Positions 1 to 6,230 of a DNA stretch of 9,695 bases are shown in pieces. Position 1 is the first letter of the stretch. Every line of letters starts with the position of its first letter. The stretch spans positions 1 through 9,695 of the forward strand of contig CALLPZ010000366.1 in the NCBI GenBank assembly GCA_938015405.1, in the 5' to 3' direction. A program made the position numbers and the translations under genes. Below the pieces are notes generated by a model that saw nothing but the letters and a program-made list of their open reading frames with translations, ran no database searches and was not told the DNA's origin. The DNA comes from an uncultured Pseudanabaenaceae cyanobacterium. Lineage in GTDB: Bacteria > Cyanobacteriota > Cyanobacteriia > PCC-9006 > JAAUQQ01.

Positions 1-210
1 GGCCAACAGTTGGTCGCACACCTGGTCGAGTTTTTGCTTGGCGGCATCTTCGTTTTCAGCGGCGAGCTTCAGCTCTACGTACTTGCCGATGCGCACGCCT
101 TCGATGCCGTCATGGCCGAGGTGCTGGAGGCCGGTTTCCACAGCGGTGCCAGCGGGGTCCAGCACGGAGGGGCGCAGGGTGACGTAGATTTTGGCTTGGT
201 ATTGGGTCAC
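1..210 (-). CDS. purS: PurS subunit of FGAM synthase, 5' part only
   Basis: This is the small subunit of phosphoribosylformylglycinamidine (FGAM) synthase. With PurQ and PurL it converts FGAR to FGAM, using glutamine and ATP, in cytoplasmic purine synthesis. Seventy codons are visible and the gene runs off the left edge; the family is usually about 80-90 residues, so only a short C-terminus is missing. The protein opens TQYQAKIYVTLRPSVLDPAG, followed by GVRIGKYVELKL, both hallmark PurS blocks, and ends here in a helix rich in E, D and K. The start is GTG at 208-210. The frame stays open upstream to a stop near 295 but offers no ATG, GTG or TTG, and no Shine-Dalgarno sequence precedes the GTG. 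In many bacteria purQ follows purS; that would lie off the left edge. Identification is from remembered family sequence. Confidence 0.9.
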   Translation of the reverse strand, partial: MTQYQAKIYVTLRPSVLDPAGTAVETGLQHLGHDGIEGVRIGKYVELKLAAENEDAAKQKLDQVCDQLLA

Positions 211-257
211 GGGATCGAACCAGGACGAGGATTGCAGGTGGCGCGGTACGCCGGAGT

Positions 258-284
258 CTTGGGCGATATAGCCTTGGGCGATAT
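258..284 (-). repeat. 12-bp direct repeat upstream of purS
   Basis: CTTGGGCGATAT occurs perfectly at 258-269 and 273-284 (period 15). On the purS strand this reads ATATCGCCCAAG twice, 48-74 bases before the GTG start. It lies in the open reading extension of purS and in that frame would encode I-A-Q-G-Y-I-A-Q-D. It could be an operator, a leader element or chance. Confidence 0.6.
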
Positions 285-530
285 GGCCCCAAACTCACCT
301 CGCTATTCTATCCCGACCGGGTCTATCCCTCGCGGCCTAGGCGGCTCCACTCAATATCTTGTATTCCAAGCAGTTGGCTCCCCGTTTTTGGGAGTTAGAC
401 CTTTGGTAAGAATAAAAATCTGCTCCTATCCTCCGACTGTCTTGAGGCCGCACTAGAACGCCATGCATCGACAACTGCTGTATTTGAATCGGAGGAGTGA
501 GGCGATCGCGTCTTGAAGATGACGTTTCCA

Positions 531-563
531 AGAAAACAAAAGCCAGCTCCTACAGAAGCTGGC
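531..563 (-). terminator. Rho-independent terminator
   Basis: On the minus strand a perfect 7-bp stem, GCCAGCT pairing with AGCTGGC (542-548 with 557-563), encloses an 8-base loop and is followed directly by TTTTGTTTTCT. This is a classical intrinsic terminator. It lies about 70 bases past the stop of the minus-strand gene that begins at 1175, which it most likely ends. Confidence 0.85.
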
Positions 564-635
564 CTTATTCCGTCGTTTGGGGTTATCTCAGCGATGCCTT
601 AGAAGTCGGAAGCTCGTGGAGATAAGCTACTGGTT

Positions 636-1175
636 TCACAGCTCGGCTTGGCAAGTTGCCAGCATGTTGGTTTCCTGGTCTTGAATATTGCTCAAGGGGT
701 GCATACCCTCTAAGCCCAGCTGCACTTCTACAGACTGAAGGTTGCTGGAGGCAACAATCGCAGTTTCTTCCATTGCGATTTCATGAGTGTAAATGCTGCC
801 GTCGTAGGCATCTTCGACGCGCAAAGCAAGTTGGTCATCGTTAAAACGACCTTCGAAACAGCTATAGGAAGAGTGAGGAGCAAAGACAGCGCCCAGCACT
901 TTGCTGTTCTTAACTTCAAAAATCATATAGGTGCTGCCGAGCTGTTCGCGCTGGCTAGCCTCACCAAAAAAATGCACTCCATCTTGGAGATGATTGCCGG
1001 AGCTTCGGGGAAGAGGAACAGCACTGGCCATTGCGATTTGAATCGCTGTCTGGCGAGTCATGGCTTGGGCGCTGGGGGCGGTGGACTGTAGGCCCAGAAA
1101 GGTTAAAGCCAACAGTGCGGTAATTTGCGATGGGCGAATCCAGTTGGCGCGACGGGCAAAGTTGAATTGGAACAT
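636..1175 (-). CDS. Secreted protein of unknown function, two cysteines
   Basis: I do not recognise this 179-residue protein. It begins with a Sec-type signal peptide: basic FARRANWIR, a hydrophobic stretch around residues 18-30, and a likely signal peptidase I site after SAQA at residue 38. The mature part is about 141 residues, with no membrane segment. It contains exactly two cysteines, C106 (in SYSCFEG) and C175 (in LATCQAEL), which could form a disulfide in the periplasm or thylakoid lumen. The middle section (residues 65-135) alternates hydrophobic and polar residues as in a beta-rich domain. The ATG at 1173-1175 is preceded by AAGGGGGG about 12 bases upstream, a loose ribosome binding site. 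It appears to be a single-gene unit, with a terminator behind it and a 670-base gap in front. The gene call is firm; the function is unknown. Confidence 0.85.
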   Translation of the reverse strand: MFQFNFARRANWIRPSQITALLALTFLGLQSTAPSAQAMTRQTAIQIAMASAVPLPRSSGNHLQDGVHFFGEASQREQLGSTYMIFEVKNSKVLGAVFAPHSSYSCFEGRFNDDQLALRVEDAYDGSIYTHEIAMEETAIVASSNLQSVEVQLGLEGMHPLSNIQDQETNMLATCQAEL

Positions 1176-1199
1176 GACTCTGGATAACCCCCCTTAAAT

Positions 1200-1216
1200 A
1201 GTTAAGTCGCTTAACT
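1200..1216. promoter_or_regulatory. 7-bp inverted repeat before the secreted-protein gene
   Basis: AGTTAAG-TCG-CTTAACT is a perfect inverted repeat with a 3-base centre, lying 25-41 bases upstream of the minus-strand ATG at 1175. This position suits a repressor operator or a leader hairpin near the ribosome binding site. No regulator is identified. Confidence 0.4.
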
Positions 1217-1396
1217 CCTATTTCCCTGATACATCCATCTTCAAATTAATTTCTGAAAATTGCTTCCACCTCTAGGACAGTTCTGAAATTGCCCGGATTT
1301 GGAAAATGTATCGTCCTGAACTTGCGTATTCCCTAATCTTCTGTTGGAAATGCCTTCAGTGGTGGTGACAGGCGTCCTAAGTTTGCAAAACATAAG

Positions 1397-1444
1397 AAAG
1401 TTTCGGTATGAAACTTTACTTAAGATGGGCTTTACTCGTTAAAT
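1397..1444 (+). promoter_or_regulatory. Possible NtcA-type promoter, reading rightward
   Basis: GTATGAAACTTTAC at 1406-1419 matches the cyanobacterial NtcA consensus GTA-N8-TAC exactly. It overlaps a perfect 8-bp inverted repeat, AAAGTTTC (1397-1404) with GAAACTTT (1410-1417). TTAAAT at 1439-1444 is a possible -10 element, 19 bases after the box; the usual spacing is about 22. The consensus is short and will occur by chance, so this is a candidate only. Confidence 0.3.
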
Positions 1445-1497
1445 GCGAGTTTCGCAGAAGAGTGCATAACTTCAAGAGAGAAGAGGTAAAGATTTTT

Positions 1498-1563
1498 ATG
1501 TTTCTTCGCAATAGAAGTTTAACTTTTGGAACTGAGCTTCAGGCAGTCAATGGGAATGCCTGA
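1498..1563 (+). CDS. Possible 21-residue small protein or leader peptide
   Basis: The ORF encodes 21 residues, starting MFLRNRSLTF and ending AVNGNA. Its ATG at 1498-1500 has an AAGAGG ribosome binding site at 1481-1486, 11 bases upstream, which is better than that of most large genes in this window. A possible NtcA-type promoter lies about 55 bases upstream, and an 8-bp hairpin covers the stop codon. No plus-strand gene follows, so a translational leader for a downstream gene is unlikely. It could be a tiny protein, part of a small RNA, or chance. No family is recognised. Confidence 0.25.
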   Translation: MFLRNRSLTFGTELQAVNGNA

Positions 1564-1564
1564 A
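1538..1564. repeat. 8-bp hairpin at the end of the 21-codon ORF
   Basis: TTCAGGCA (1538-1545) and TGCCTGAA (1557-1564) are perfectly complementary across an 11-base loop. No T tract follows on either strand, so it is not a standard terminator. It spans the last codons and the stop of the small ORF. Confidence 0.55.
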
Positions 1565-1734
1565 CGAGAATGAGGGCAAATTGAGGGGGCTCCCAGAGTA
1601 CCTGCTTCTCTCGCTTGTAGATATAGTTCCCTAGCTCAGGCACGATATGAGGTCTCCAATATTCGCTTGGAAGGTCTTAAAAAAGAGTTACAAAAAAATA
1701 TGAAGTAAATCTCTGTTCTCGTTGGTGGGAAGGG

Positions 1735-1777
1735 GCAATTGTTGTGGCACCAGGGACAGAGTCGTACTGGCAATTGC
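1735..1777. repeat. Inverted repeat GCAATTG/CAATTGC
   Basis: GCAATTG at 1735-1741 is complementary to CAATTGC at 1771-1777. Inside it, CCAG and CTGG (1767-1770 next to the right arm) can extend the stem past a bulge on the left. It lies about 70-110 bases beyond the SLH gene stop, so it might protect or end that transcript, although there is no T tract. Confidence 0.4.
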
Positions 1778-1846
1778 GGGTGTGATTGAGGCGATCGCCA
1801 GGAACGTCCCTGGGGGATAAGCTCCGCTGGACATGATTGAGCGCTT

Positions 1847-4114
1847 TTAGCGCGGGATGATGACGTAGGGAGAGGGGAGGGCCTGGACGCGTCCCTGTTG
1901 GAGCAAGCCTTGGTAAATCATTGCTGCGACCTCGCCGCGGGTGGCTTCGCGGCTGGGGCTGAGGCGGTCTAGGTCGGGATAGTTAACGACGATGCGATTG
2001 TGTAAGGCTGAGGCGATCGCCGGTTTGGCATATTTGGGAATCACATCCTGGTCCGCTAAGCGATTGACCAGGCCCTGGTGTCCGCCAGTAAGCTTCAAGC
2101 CACTGACTAGGGAGAGCAGTACCTGAACTCGCAGGATTGGGCGATCGGGTTGGAAGCGGCTGTTGGCATAGCCCGCCAGAAATCCGCTGCGGGTGGCTTG
2201 GATAATTGCGGAGCGGGCCCAGAAGTTGGGGCTGATGTCTTGGAATGTGGGTTCAGGTTTGAGAGCGATGGGGTTGAAGGCTTTGGCCACCATGACGGCA
2301 TATTCTGCCCGGCTGACGGCGGCGTTGGGTTGAAAGCTGCCATCGGAGAAGCCTCGCAGTAGGCTTTGGTCCACCATGGCGCGAACAAAGGGTTCGGACC
2401 AGTGACTGTTGACGTCCCGTAGGCTGCTGGGCACCAGGGGCTGTGGGATGAAGTTGGAGTCGAGCACCGGGGCCTGGCGCAGGACGACAAGGGCCTGGTA
2501 GATCATCACGGCGATCTCGCCTCGGCTGATGGGGCGCAGGGGCTCTAATTGATTGAGCAGGGGATGATTGACGATGATGCGATGCTGGGTGGCAGTGGCG
2601 ATCGCATTGGTCGCATAGCTGGGAATTTGGGCGCGATCGCTATAGACCTCTAGTAAGCCGGGGCTACCGCCAGTTAGGCCTAAACCACTGACTAGGGCAA
2701 CAATGGCTTGAACTCGAGTGAGCTGTTGATTGGCGCGGAAGGTTCCATCGGGAAAGCCTGCAATAAAGCCCATGCGATTGGCTTTGAGGATGGCCTGGGC
2801 CCCCCAGAAGGTATCTCGCACATCCTGGAATTTCATGCCGGGACGCTTGAGGGGCTGGTTGAAAGCTTTGGCGATGACAGCAGCGTATTCGGCACGGGTG
2901 AGGGAGTTGTTGGGGCGGAAGCTGTTGTCGGGGAAGCCGGAGAGGACGTTGCGAGCGACGAGGGCTTGGATAAAGTTACTGGCCCAGTGGCTACCAATGT
3001 CGGAGAGACCTGTGCTGGCAGTGGGTGGGGTAGGATTGCCACCATTTTGGCCGCCGTTGTTGTTCGGACTGTTTCCGGGAGTTGTGCCGGGATTGCCCGC
3101 TGGAGGGATGGGGGTGACGCCGCCCTGGGGGATAGCCGTTGCTTCGGGTTCTAGCAAGGGCCTCGGCTCAGTCAGCTGGCTGGCTTTGAAGTCGATCTGC
3201 CCCTGGTTGCGTTGGGGGTTGACTTGGTTGCCCACGGAGATAATGGAACGGCCCGTTCCGTTATCCAGGTCAAACTTGCGATTGTTGCGGAAGACATTGG
3301 CAGCGGGATCTTGATCACTGCCGAGGTCGGGCCTGGCTTGACCCCGCAGCACCAGGCCGGACTCGCTGCTGTTTTCGATGCGGTTGCCCCGCAGGACAGG
3401 GCTGGCAGACCCGGCGATCGCCATGCCGGTTTTGTTTTCCAGTAGTTGGTTATTGGCAACCAGGGAGGCGCTGTTGTCGCCCATGGCTAAGCCCAGGGGC
3501 ATTTGCCGGCAGACGTTGCCCCAAATCTCGCCCTTGGTGTTGCGCAGTAGAGTGATGCCGCTGGTCTGGTTTTGTAGAAACAGATTGTCGCGAATCAGGG
3601 GATTGGCATTGCCCAGGGCGACGATGCCCTCGCGACCGCAGTTGCGTAGGGTGCAGTTTTGGATGACGGGGTCGGTGGATTCGATCCAGATGCCAGTGCC
3701 GGTGCTGCCCTTGTTGCTAATGGTGATGCCCCGCAGCTGGGCTTTGCTTTGGAGGACGAGCCCGATGACTTGGCCACCCAGAATGGCACTGTTGTAGGTG
3801 CCACCCCCTTCAATCAGGATGTCCTTGCCTTTATTGGCTTCGTTGCCGAGCAGAATGACCCCCGCAGGGATGACCAGGGGAAATTGTTCACCCGTAGAAC
3901 TGTTATAGACCCCAGGTGCCAGCTGGATGACGGTGCCGGTTTGGGCTCTGCTGAGTGCCTGGGTTAGGGTGCGGAGGGGCGCAGTGGTGCTGCCAGCGGC
4001 GCGATCGCTGCCGCCGTTGACGCTGACTTGGAACCGCAAGAGGGTTGGGGATGGAGCCGAAGACTGGACCATGGGGGCAGGGGCACTGATGGACAGCGTC
4101 GGGGGGCATCTCAA
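1847..4114 (-). CDS. DUF1565/beta-helix protein with six SLH repeats
   Basis: Residues about 28-110 match the DUF1565 type: VSVNGGSDR, then APLRTLTQAL and APGVYNSSTGEQFPLVIPAGV. Residues 110-310 form short repeats such as NPLIRDNLF, SPVLRGNRI and ARPDLGSDQDPAANVFRNN, as in a right-handed parallel beta-helix. A P/G/N-rich linker (325-368) leads to two three-SLH modules (about 369-543 and 565-739), with signatures LTRAEY, LTRVQA, ISRGEI and VSRAEY, LRVQVL, TRGEVA. SLH domains usually tie proteins to a peptidoglycan-linked polymer, so a cell-surface or periplasmic role is likely, with the beta-helix perhaps binding polysaccharide. The start is uncertain: the frame opens after a stop near 4160, with only a TTG at 4112-4114 and an ATG at 4070-4072, neither with a Shine-Dalgarno sequence. 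Neither start gives a signal peptide, which is odd for this family. Confidence 0.9.
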   Translation of the reverse strand: MRCPPTLSISAPAPMVQSSAPSPTLLRFQVSVNGGSDRAAGSTTAPLRTLTQALSRAQTGTVIQLAPGVYNSSTGEQFPLVIPAGVILLGNEANKGKDILIEGGGTYNSAILGGQVIGLVLQSKAQLRGITISNKGSTGTGIWIESTDPVIQNCTLRNCGREGIVALGNANPLIRDNLFLQNQTSGITLLRNTKGEIWGNVCRQMPLGLAMGDNSASLVANNQLLENKTGMAIAGSASPVLRGNRIENSSESGLVLRGQARPDLGSDQDPAANVFRNNRKFDLDNGTGRSIISVGNQVNPQRNQGQIDFKASQLTEPRPLLEPEATAIPQGGVTPIPPAGNPGTTPGNSPNNNGGQNGGNPTPPTASTGLSDIGSHWASNFIQALVARNVLSGFPDNSFRPNNSLTRAEYAAVIAKAFNQPLKRPGMKFQDVRDTFWGAQAILKANRMGFIAGFPDGTFRANQQLTRVQAIVALVSGLGLTGGSPGLLEVYSDRAQIPSYATNAIATATQHRIIVNHPLLNQLEPLRPISRGEIAVMIYQALVVLRQAPVLDSNFIPQPLVPSSLRDVNSHWSEPFVRAMVDQSLLRGFSDGSFQPNAAVSRAEYAVMVAKAFNPIALKPEPTFQDISPNFWARSAIIQATRSGFLAGYANSRFQPDRPILRVQVLLSLVSGLKLTGGHQGLVNRLADQDVIPKYAKPAIASALHNRIVVNYPDLDRLSPSREATRGEVAAMIYQGLLQQGRVQALPSPYVIIPR
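1898..3010 (-). repeat. Two tandem copies of a three-SLH module
   Basis: Residues 369-543 and 565-739 of the SLH protein align throughout, offset by 196 residues. Examples are AEYAAVIAKAFN with AEYAVMVAKAFN, LVSGLGLTGG with LVSGLKLTGG, and HRIIVNHP with NRIVVNYP. The DNA keeps traces of the duplication: CCACTGACTAGGG occurs near 2098-2110 and again near 2687-2699, about 589 bases apart. The divergence suggests an old duplication. Confidence 0.85.
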
Positions 4115-4139
4115 GGTAGGGGTCTTGGAAGTTGCTGTG

Positions 4140-4164
4140 GTTCTATAACAGCCGTCGTTCTATA
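4140..4164 (-). promoter_or_regulatory. Direct repeat GTTCTATA before the SLH gene
   Basis: GTTCTATA occurs at 4140-4147 and 4157-4164 (period 17); on the SLH gene strand this reads TATAGAAC twice, 26-50 bases before the TTG start. Either copy could act as a -10-like element, or the pair could be an operator. No -35 box at normal spacing supports a definite promoter. Confidence 0.3.
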
Positions 4165-4408
4165 CCCGTCCTCGGGGCGAGTTCGGGAGTTGTCAAGAAC
4201 GATACGCCAAGTTTCTTTCCCTAAGGATAATTGACAGCGCCATTATGCCCGCTCTTTTGGCGATCGTCACATGCCTGGGGGCATCAGCTCCTTCAGTCTG
4301 GCGACTCTAGGCGGTTTGCAACTGACGATTAATGAACTTTGTAACCCTGCTTTGCCGCCATGGCCAGCCTGGCCGTTGTTACGGCTAGTCATTGCAGTTG
4401 GCTATTGC

Positions 4409-4442
4409 CCTGAGCTGTTGCAGTGTTGATGGAAGGCTCAGG
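4409..4442 (-). terminator. Possible hairpin terminator of the kinase gene
   Basis: CCTGAGC (4409-4415) and GCTCAGG (4436-4442) form a 7-bp stem with a 20-base loop, starting 10 bases past the kinase stop codon. The position suits the 3' end of that transcript, but no T run follows on the minus strand, so intrinsic termination is doubtful. Confidence 0.3.
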
Positions 4443-4451
4443 CTTTCGCCC

Positions 4452-5969
4452 TCAAGCGGGATATTGCCAGGGGATATTAATGATGAATGTGGTTCCTAGG
4501 CCCACTTGGCTTTCTAGCTCAATACTGCCGCCATGGAGGTCGAGGCATTTTTTGACTACGGCCAGCCCAAGACCCGTGCCAGGTGTTTTTTCCACATTGT
4601 TGCCCCGGCGAAAGGACTCAAACAGATACTGTTGATCCGCCAATGGAATACCGATGCCCTGGTCTTTGATTTGAAAACAGACCTGAGCCTCTTCGCCAAT
4701 AATGGTGAGCTGAATCTCGCTTTCTTGGGGGGAGTACTTGATGGAATTGGTGAGTAGGCTCATCAGCATGGCCCGCAGCAGTTTGTTGTCCAGGTAGGCG
4801 ATGTCGCAGCTGCCCTGATGCTGAACCAGCATCTGCTGATGGGCCTGGGCATTGAACTTAACTTCATCCATCAGGCGTTGGCAGAAGTCCGGTAGCTCAA
4901 TCCGCTGAGGGCTGAATTCCAGTTTTCCGGCTTCGGCTCGGGTGAGTAGCAGGATGTCTGCCAGGAGCTGGGTCATGGTTTTGGCAGAGGATTGGATGCG
5001 CTTGAGATTGCGCGATCGCTTTTCCTCGGACCGTTGGGCATTGGGGTTGTCGAGTAACTGAGCAGAAACGAGGATGGCGCTCAGGGGAGTGCGTAGCTCG
5101 TGGGAGGCTAGGGAGAAGAAGTTGAGCTTTAGATCGGTTAGCTCCTTGGCCTGCTCGATCTCTTTATAGGTGGTTTCAATTTCCTGCCGACGGCTGAGTT
5201 CGGTCTCCAGGGATGAAGTGACTGTTTTGAGGTTTTTACCTTGGGATTTGAAAGATTGAGACAATGTTTGATTTTCTTGTTCCAGAGCTTGGGCTTGCTG
5301 CTCCTGGCGACCGATGAGTTGCATCAGCCAGAGATATAAGATTCCAGTTGTTAATGCACCTATTCCGCTGGCTAAACTAATGCGCCAGAGCGCATTGTTG
5401 ACTGCAATCTCGCGCTCTGGCGATAACCCAAAGCTGTATTCCAGGCCTCCTGCATCTAAAAAGTCCTGGAGCGTATCTTCTAGCTTCAGCTGGTCTTCTC
5501 TCCCTTGCTGAAGGATGTCGGACTGCTCTGCTGCAGTGAGTGTTTGTTCCACCGGAGAGTCTGGAGAAATGCCCTGTTCCAAGCTTTCGAGGCGATCTGC
5601 TAGAGCTTCACTGAAGGGGCTAAGGGCCTCATGGTAGGCGGAACCCTCTGCGGGATGTGCTTCGGTTGCTAGCGTCTCCAGCAGGAGTTCGTTGCGGTAG
5701 CTCTCGATAATCTCGATTTGTTGGTAGTAGCTGGCTAATGCATCCTCTTGTTGGGTCTCAAAATACCGCTGCTGGCTCGATTCAGCCATGGAGAGTGCCC
5801 AGAGCAACTCATCTAGCGCTTCAGACCGATCCATGAGCTCTTCAATAAAGCTTGCTGCGTTGGCCTGTTCCCAAATGGCGTTGCGAGCGGATAGAGCCGT
5901 GCCGATCAGGCTGATTAGGACGAGCCCAAAACCTGCCGTTAGCCATTGTTGGGTGCGAGAAAAAGCCAT
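4452..5969 (-). CDS. Membrane sensor histidine kinase with CHASE3-like domain
   Basis: This 505-residue protein is a full sensor kinase. A first membrane helix (about 10-28) and a second (about 196-219) flank an all-helical extracytoplasmic domain of about 165 residues; its pattern around AESSQQRYFETQQEDAL resembles CHASE3. There is no HAMP domain: a coiled coil (about 221-278) leads straight to the HisKA domain, FFSLASHELRTPLSAIL, with H290 as the predicted phosphorylated histidine. The ATPase domain shows the N box LLTNSIKYSP (N408), G1 DQGIGIP (436-441), an F box YLFESFRRG and G2 GTGLGLAV (464-471). The ATG at 5967-5969 is chosen because it puts the first membrane helix at the usual place; no Shine-Dalgarno sequence precedes it. 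The regulator gene is divergent, 261 bases away, and is the obvious partner. The signal is unknown. Confidence 0.95.
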   Translation of the reverse strand: MAFSRTQQWLTAGFGLVLISLIGTALSARNAIWEQANAASFIEELMDRSEALDELLWALSMAESSQQRYFETQQEDALASYYQQIEIIESYRNELLLETLATEAHPAEGSAYHEALSPFSEALADRLESLEQGISPDSPVEQTLTAAEQSDILQQGREDQLKLEDTLQDFLDAGGLEYSFGLSPEREIAVNNALWRISLASGIGALTTGILYLWLMQLIGRQEQQAQALEQENQTLSQSFKSQGKNLKTVTSSLETELSRRQEIETTYKEIEQAKELTDLKLNFFSLASHELRTPLSAILVSAQLLDNPNAQRSEEKRSRNLKRIQSSAKTMTQLLADILLLTRAEAGKLEFSPQRIELPDFCQRLMDEVKFNAQAHQQMLVQHQGSCDIAYLDNKLLRAMLMSLLTNSIKYSPQESEIQLTIIGEEAQVCFQIKDQGIGIPLADQQYLFESFRRGNNVEKTPGTGLGLAVVKKCLDLHGGSIELESQVGLGTTFIINIPWQYPA

Positions 5970-6060
5970 CAGGCAAGAGGTTTGGGGTGAAGAGGATGGA
6001 CAACATGCTAGCCAGGATCCAGCATAATCGAGGCAATAGCGGCCTGTTTCTGAGGCGATC

Positions 6061-6099
6061 TGTTGCTGGGGCAGCCTGTCGCTGGGGCAGCCTGTCAGC
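6061..6099. repeat. 16-bp tandem repeat in the kinase/regulator spacer
   Basis: TGTTGCTGGGGCAGCC (6061-6076) is followed at once by TGTCGCTGGGGCAGCC (6077-6092), with one mismatch, and by a third start TGTCAGC (6093-6099). Each unit contains the small inverted repeat GCTG-GGG-CAGC. A -10-like TAATCT at 6101-6106 directly abuts the array with no good -35 box, the arrangement expected of an activator-dependent promoter for the regulator gene. Binding by the regulator is inference. Confidence 0.55.
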
Positions 6100-6230
6100 T
6101 TAATCTAGTCTGCAATCCTCTCTAATAGGGACCCGAGCGCTGAACCTGCTCTAAGCCTATCTCTCTGCCAGGCAATCTGTATTTGCCAGAGGATATTGTT
6201 CTATCTACAACCGCCTCTGCGGAATGGCCC

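Larger units (their letters stand above)
211..635. other. Intergenic region between purS and the secreted-protein gene
   Basis: No convincing gene is seen in these 425 bases. They hold the purS leader with its 12-bp repeat, a small CTCCC/GGGAG inverted repeat near 381-397, one HIP1 octamer at 502-509, and the minus-strand terminator at 531-563. A weak TAGAAT -10-like hexamer (minus strand, 310 to 305) lacks a -35 partner, so the purS promoter is not assigned. Confidence 0.6.
1176..1846. other. 670-base intergenic region rich in inverted repeats
   Basis: Both flanking genes read leftward, so this gap holds the leader of the secreted-protein gene and the 3' flank of the SLH gene. Inside it are a 7-bp inverted repeat at 1200-1216, an 8-bp inverted repeat overlapping a GTA-N8-TAC box at 1397-1419, a 5-bp repeat around 1434-1450, a 21-codon plus-strand ORF, an 8-bp hairpin over its stop codon, a TCCAA/TTGGA repeat near 1657-1673, a GCAATTG inverted repeat at 1735-1777, a HIP1 site at 1791-1798 and a small GCGC hairpin over the SLH gene stop (1841-1853). 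No clear T-tailed terminator follows the SLH gene. Confidence 0.6.
4115..4451. other. Intergenic region between SLH gene and kinase gene
   Basis: These 337 bases hold no convincing gene. They include the presumed promoter region of the SLH gene (minus strand), a GTTCTATA direct repeat at 4140-4164, a GGCCAG-C-CTGGCC palindrome at 4362-4374 and a CCTGAGC/GCTCAGG inverted repeat at 4409-4442 just past the kinase stop. A minus-strand TTGACA (4196 to 4191) has no -10 element at normal spacing. No signal-peptide-like coding sequence is seen in any minus-strand frame here. Confidence 0.6.

Noticed and set aside
205..225. GGTTCGATCCC resembling a tRNA T-arm
   Set aside because: The flanking bases do not form a five-pair T stem, and no acceptor or anticodon arm is present.
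10..456. 148-codon plus-strand ORF at the left edge
   Set aside because: It is the antisense shadow of purS, whose protein sequence is clearly recognisable on the other strand.
337..531. 64-codon minus-strand ORF below the terminator
   Set aside because: It begins with TTG inside the T tract of the terminator, has no ribosome site, and its product looks random.
1540..1625. Open stretch ending EYLLLSLVDIVP downstream of the 21-codon ORF
   Set aside because: No start codon opens this frame and joining it to the small ORF needs an unsupported frameshift.
4267..4392. 41-codon minus-strand ORF between SLH and kinase genes
   Set aside because: It has no ribosome site and no hydrophobic stretch, and it is out of frame with the SLH gene, so it cannot supply the missing signal peptide.
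6183..6230. TTG start extending the regulator by 16 residues
   Set aside because: The family normally begins at MRVLLVEDD; the TTG also sits within the GGCAA/TTGCC inverted repeat at 6171-6187 and has no ribosome site.
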